Below, one piece after another: positions 4,903 through 5,582 of a stretch of DNA of 5,582 nt. The notes under the pieces are model-generated. The model was given only the letters and a program-made list of their open reading frames with translations. It did not search any database and had not been told where the DNA came from. The DNA comes from an uncultured Spirochaetaceae bacterium (GTDB lineage Bacteria; Spirochaetota; Spirochaetia; Treponematales; Treponemataceae): assembly GCA_902766345.1 (NCBI GenBank), contig CACXDK010000027.1:1-5582 (forward strand). The letters run 5' to 3'. The position numbers were made by a program, and so were the translations under genes. Position 1 is the first letter of the stretch, and every line of letters begins with the position of its first letter.

Positions 4903-5582
4903 TGAATAAGGTTTATAGCAAAATCGAAAGTATTAACGGTAGTGTTATCACTGTTCGTGCAAAAGGTGTAAAATTAAATGAGCTTGCAGAGATTACTACT
5001 CGATTTGGTAAATCTTTGGCAGAAGTAAATAAGATTGACGGAGATTTGGTTTCTCTGCAGGTATTTGCAGGTGGCCGTGGTGTATCTACAAATGATCAGA
5101 TTCGTTTCCTTGGTCAGGAAATGCGTGTTTCATTTAGTGAGAATCTTCTTGGTCGTATCTTTAATGGTTCGGCAGAACCTAGAGATCATGGTCCTGCACT
5201 TGTAGATAATCTTGTTGAGATTGGAGGACCTTCTGTAAACCCTTCAAAGCGAATTGTTCCTACAAGAATGATTCGAACTGGAATTCCAATGATTGATATT
5301 TTCAATACATTGGTCGTTTCTCAGAAGCTTCCTATTTTCTCAATTTCAGGAGAACCTTATAACCAGCTTTTGGCTCGTATTGCTATGCAGGCTGAAGTAG
5401 ATGTTATTGTTCTTGGTGGAATGGGATTAAAGTATGATGACTACCTTTATTTCAAGAATACTCTTGAAGAGGGGGGCGCTTTAAGTAAAACTGTTATGTT
5501 TATACATACTGCTGCAGATCCAACTGTAGAATGTATGAAAATTCCAGATTTGTCACTTGCAGTTGCAGAACAATTTGCACTT
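4902..5582 (+). CDS. atpB: V/A-type ATPase non-catalytic subunit B (3' partial)
   Basis: The first 227 codons are present and the frame is open to the last base; B subunits usually have about 430-470 residues, so roughly half is missing. B alternates with A in the head and contributes to the catalytic interface. Visible parts are the beta barrel (about 4-75), [14 protein letters not shown] (82-95), the segment [20 protein letters not shown] (125-144), and [21 protein letters not shown] (144-164), where a P-loop would lie. There is no GKT, as expected of a non-catalytic subunit; most B proteins read SGSGLPHN there, while this one reads [29 protein letters not shown] (172-191) and AADPTVE (204-210) match B landmarks. 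The ATG shares one base with the atpA TAA (TAATG), and AAGGA at 4888-4892 is the Shine-Dalgarno. The arginine finger lies beyond the window edge. Confidence 0.96.
   Translation, partial: MNKVYSKIESINGSVITVRAKGVKLNELAEITTRFGKSLAEVNKIDGDLVSLQVFAGGRGVSTNDQIRFLGQEMRVSFSENLLGRIFNGSAEPRDHGPALVDNLVEIGGPSVNPSKRIVPTRMIRTGIPMIDIFNTLVVSQKLPIFSISGEPYNQLLARIAMQAEVDVIVLGGMGLKYDDYLYFKNTLEEGGALSKTVMFIHTAADPTVECMKIPDLSLAVAEQFAL

Overview
The window reads as ordinary chromosome of an AT-rich bacterium, most likely a spirochaete of the genus Treponema or a close relative. This rests on protein recognition and gene order. A vacuolar/archaeal-type (V/A-type) ATPase operon runs subunit E, a small DUF2764-like protein, subunit A, subunit B, with no recognisable C or F gene between E and A. 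From memory, that arrangement occurs in Treponema, Borrelia, Chlamydia and some Bacteroidetes, whereas archaeal and Thermus operons run E-C-F-A-B-D. The protein sequences look most treponemal, but no search could be run.

Layout, all on the + strand and very compact (no gap longer than 29 bases): bases 1-90 are the 3' end of an unrecognised gene. Bases 106-765 encode a 219-residue protein with one N-terminal membrane anchor, a coiled coil and a C-terminal helix-turn-helix-like end, resembling the SwrB/YlxL (DUF6115-like) group. Bases 787-1836 encode an aldose 1-epimerase (galM) with its catalytic residues intact. A 29-base gap carrying a good Shine-Dalgarno sequence leads into the ATPase operon: atpE (1866-2588), the DUF2764-like gene (2588-3136, GTG start), atpA (3133-4902) and the first 227 codons of atpB (4902 to the window edge).

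The four ATPase genes are joined by stop/start overlaps (TAGTG, ATGA, TAATG), each with a Shine-Dalgarno-like sequence inside the preceding gene, so they are probably co-transcribed and translationally coupled. A and B form the catalytic head, E the peripheral stalk, and the DUF2764 protein sits where the central-stalk socket subunit C is normally encoded. The D, I and K genes would be expected beyond the right edge. The two complete genes upstream lack Shine-Dalgarno sequences and have -10-like boxes very close to their start codons, and galM uses arginine codons differently from atpA, so they look like separate, weaker expression units.

I found no mobile element, CRISPR array, RNA gene or wholly new system. 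The points most worth a second look are the DUF2764 protein as a candidate subunit C, an A AAA AAG slippery heptamer inside the loop of a 10-bp inverted repeat in the lysine-rich tail of atpE, and the possibly leaderless galM transcript.
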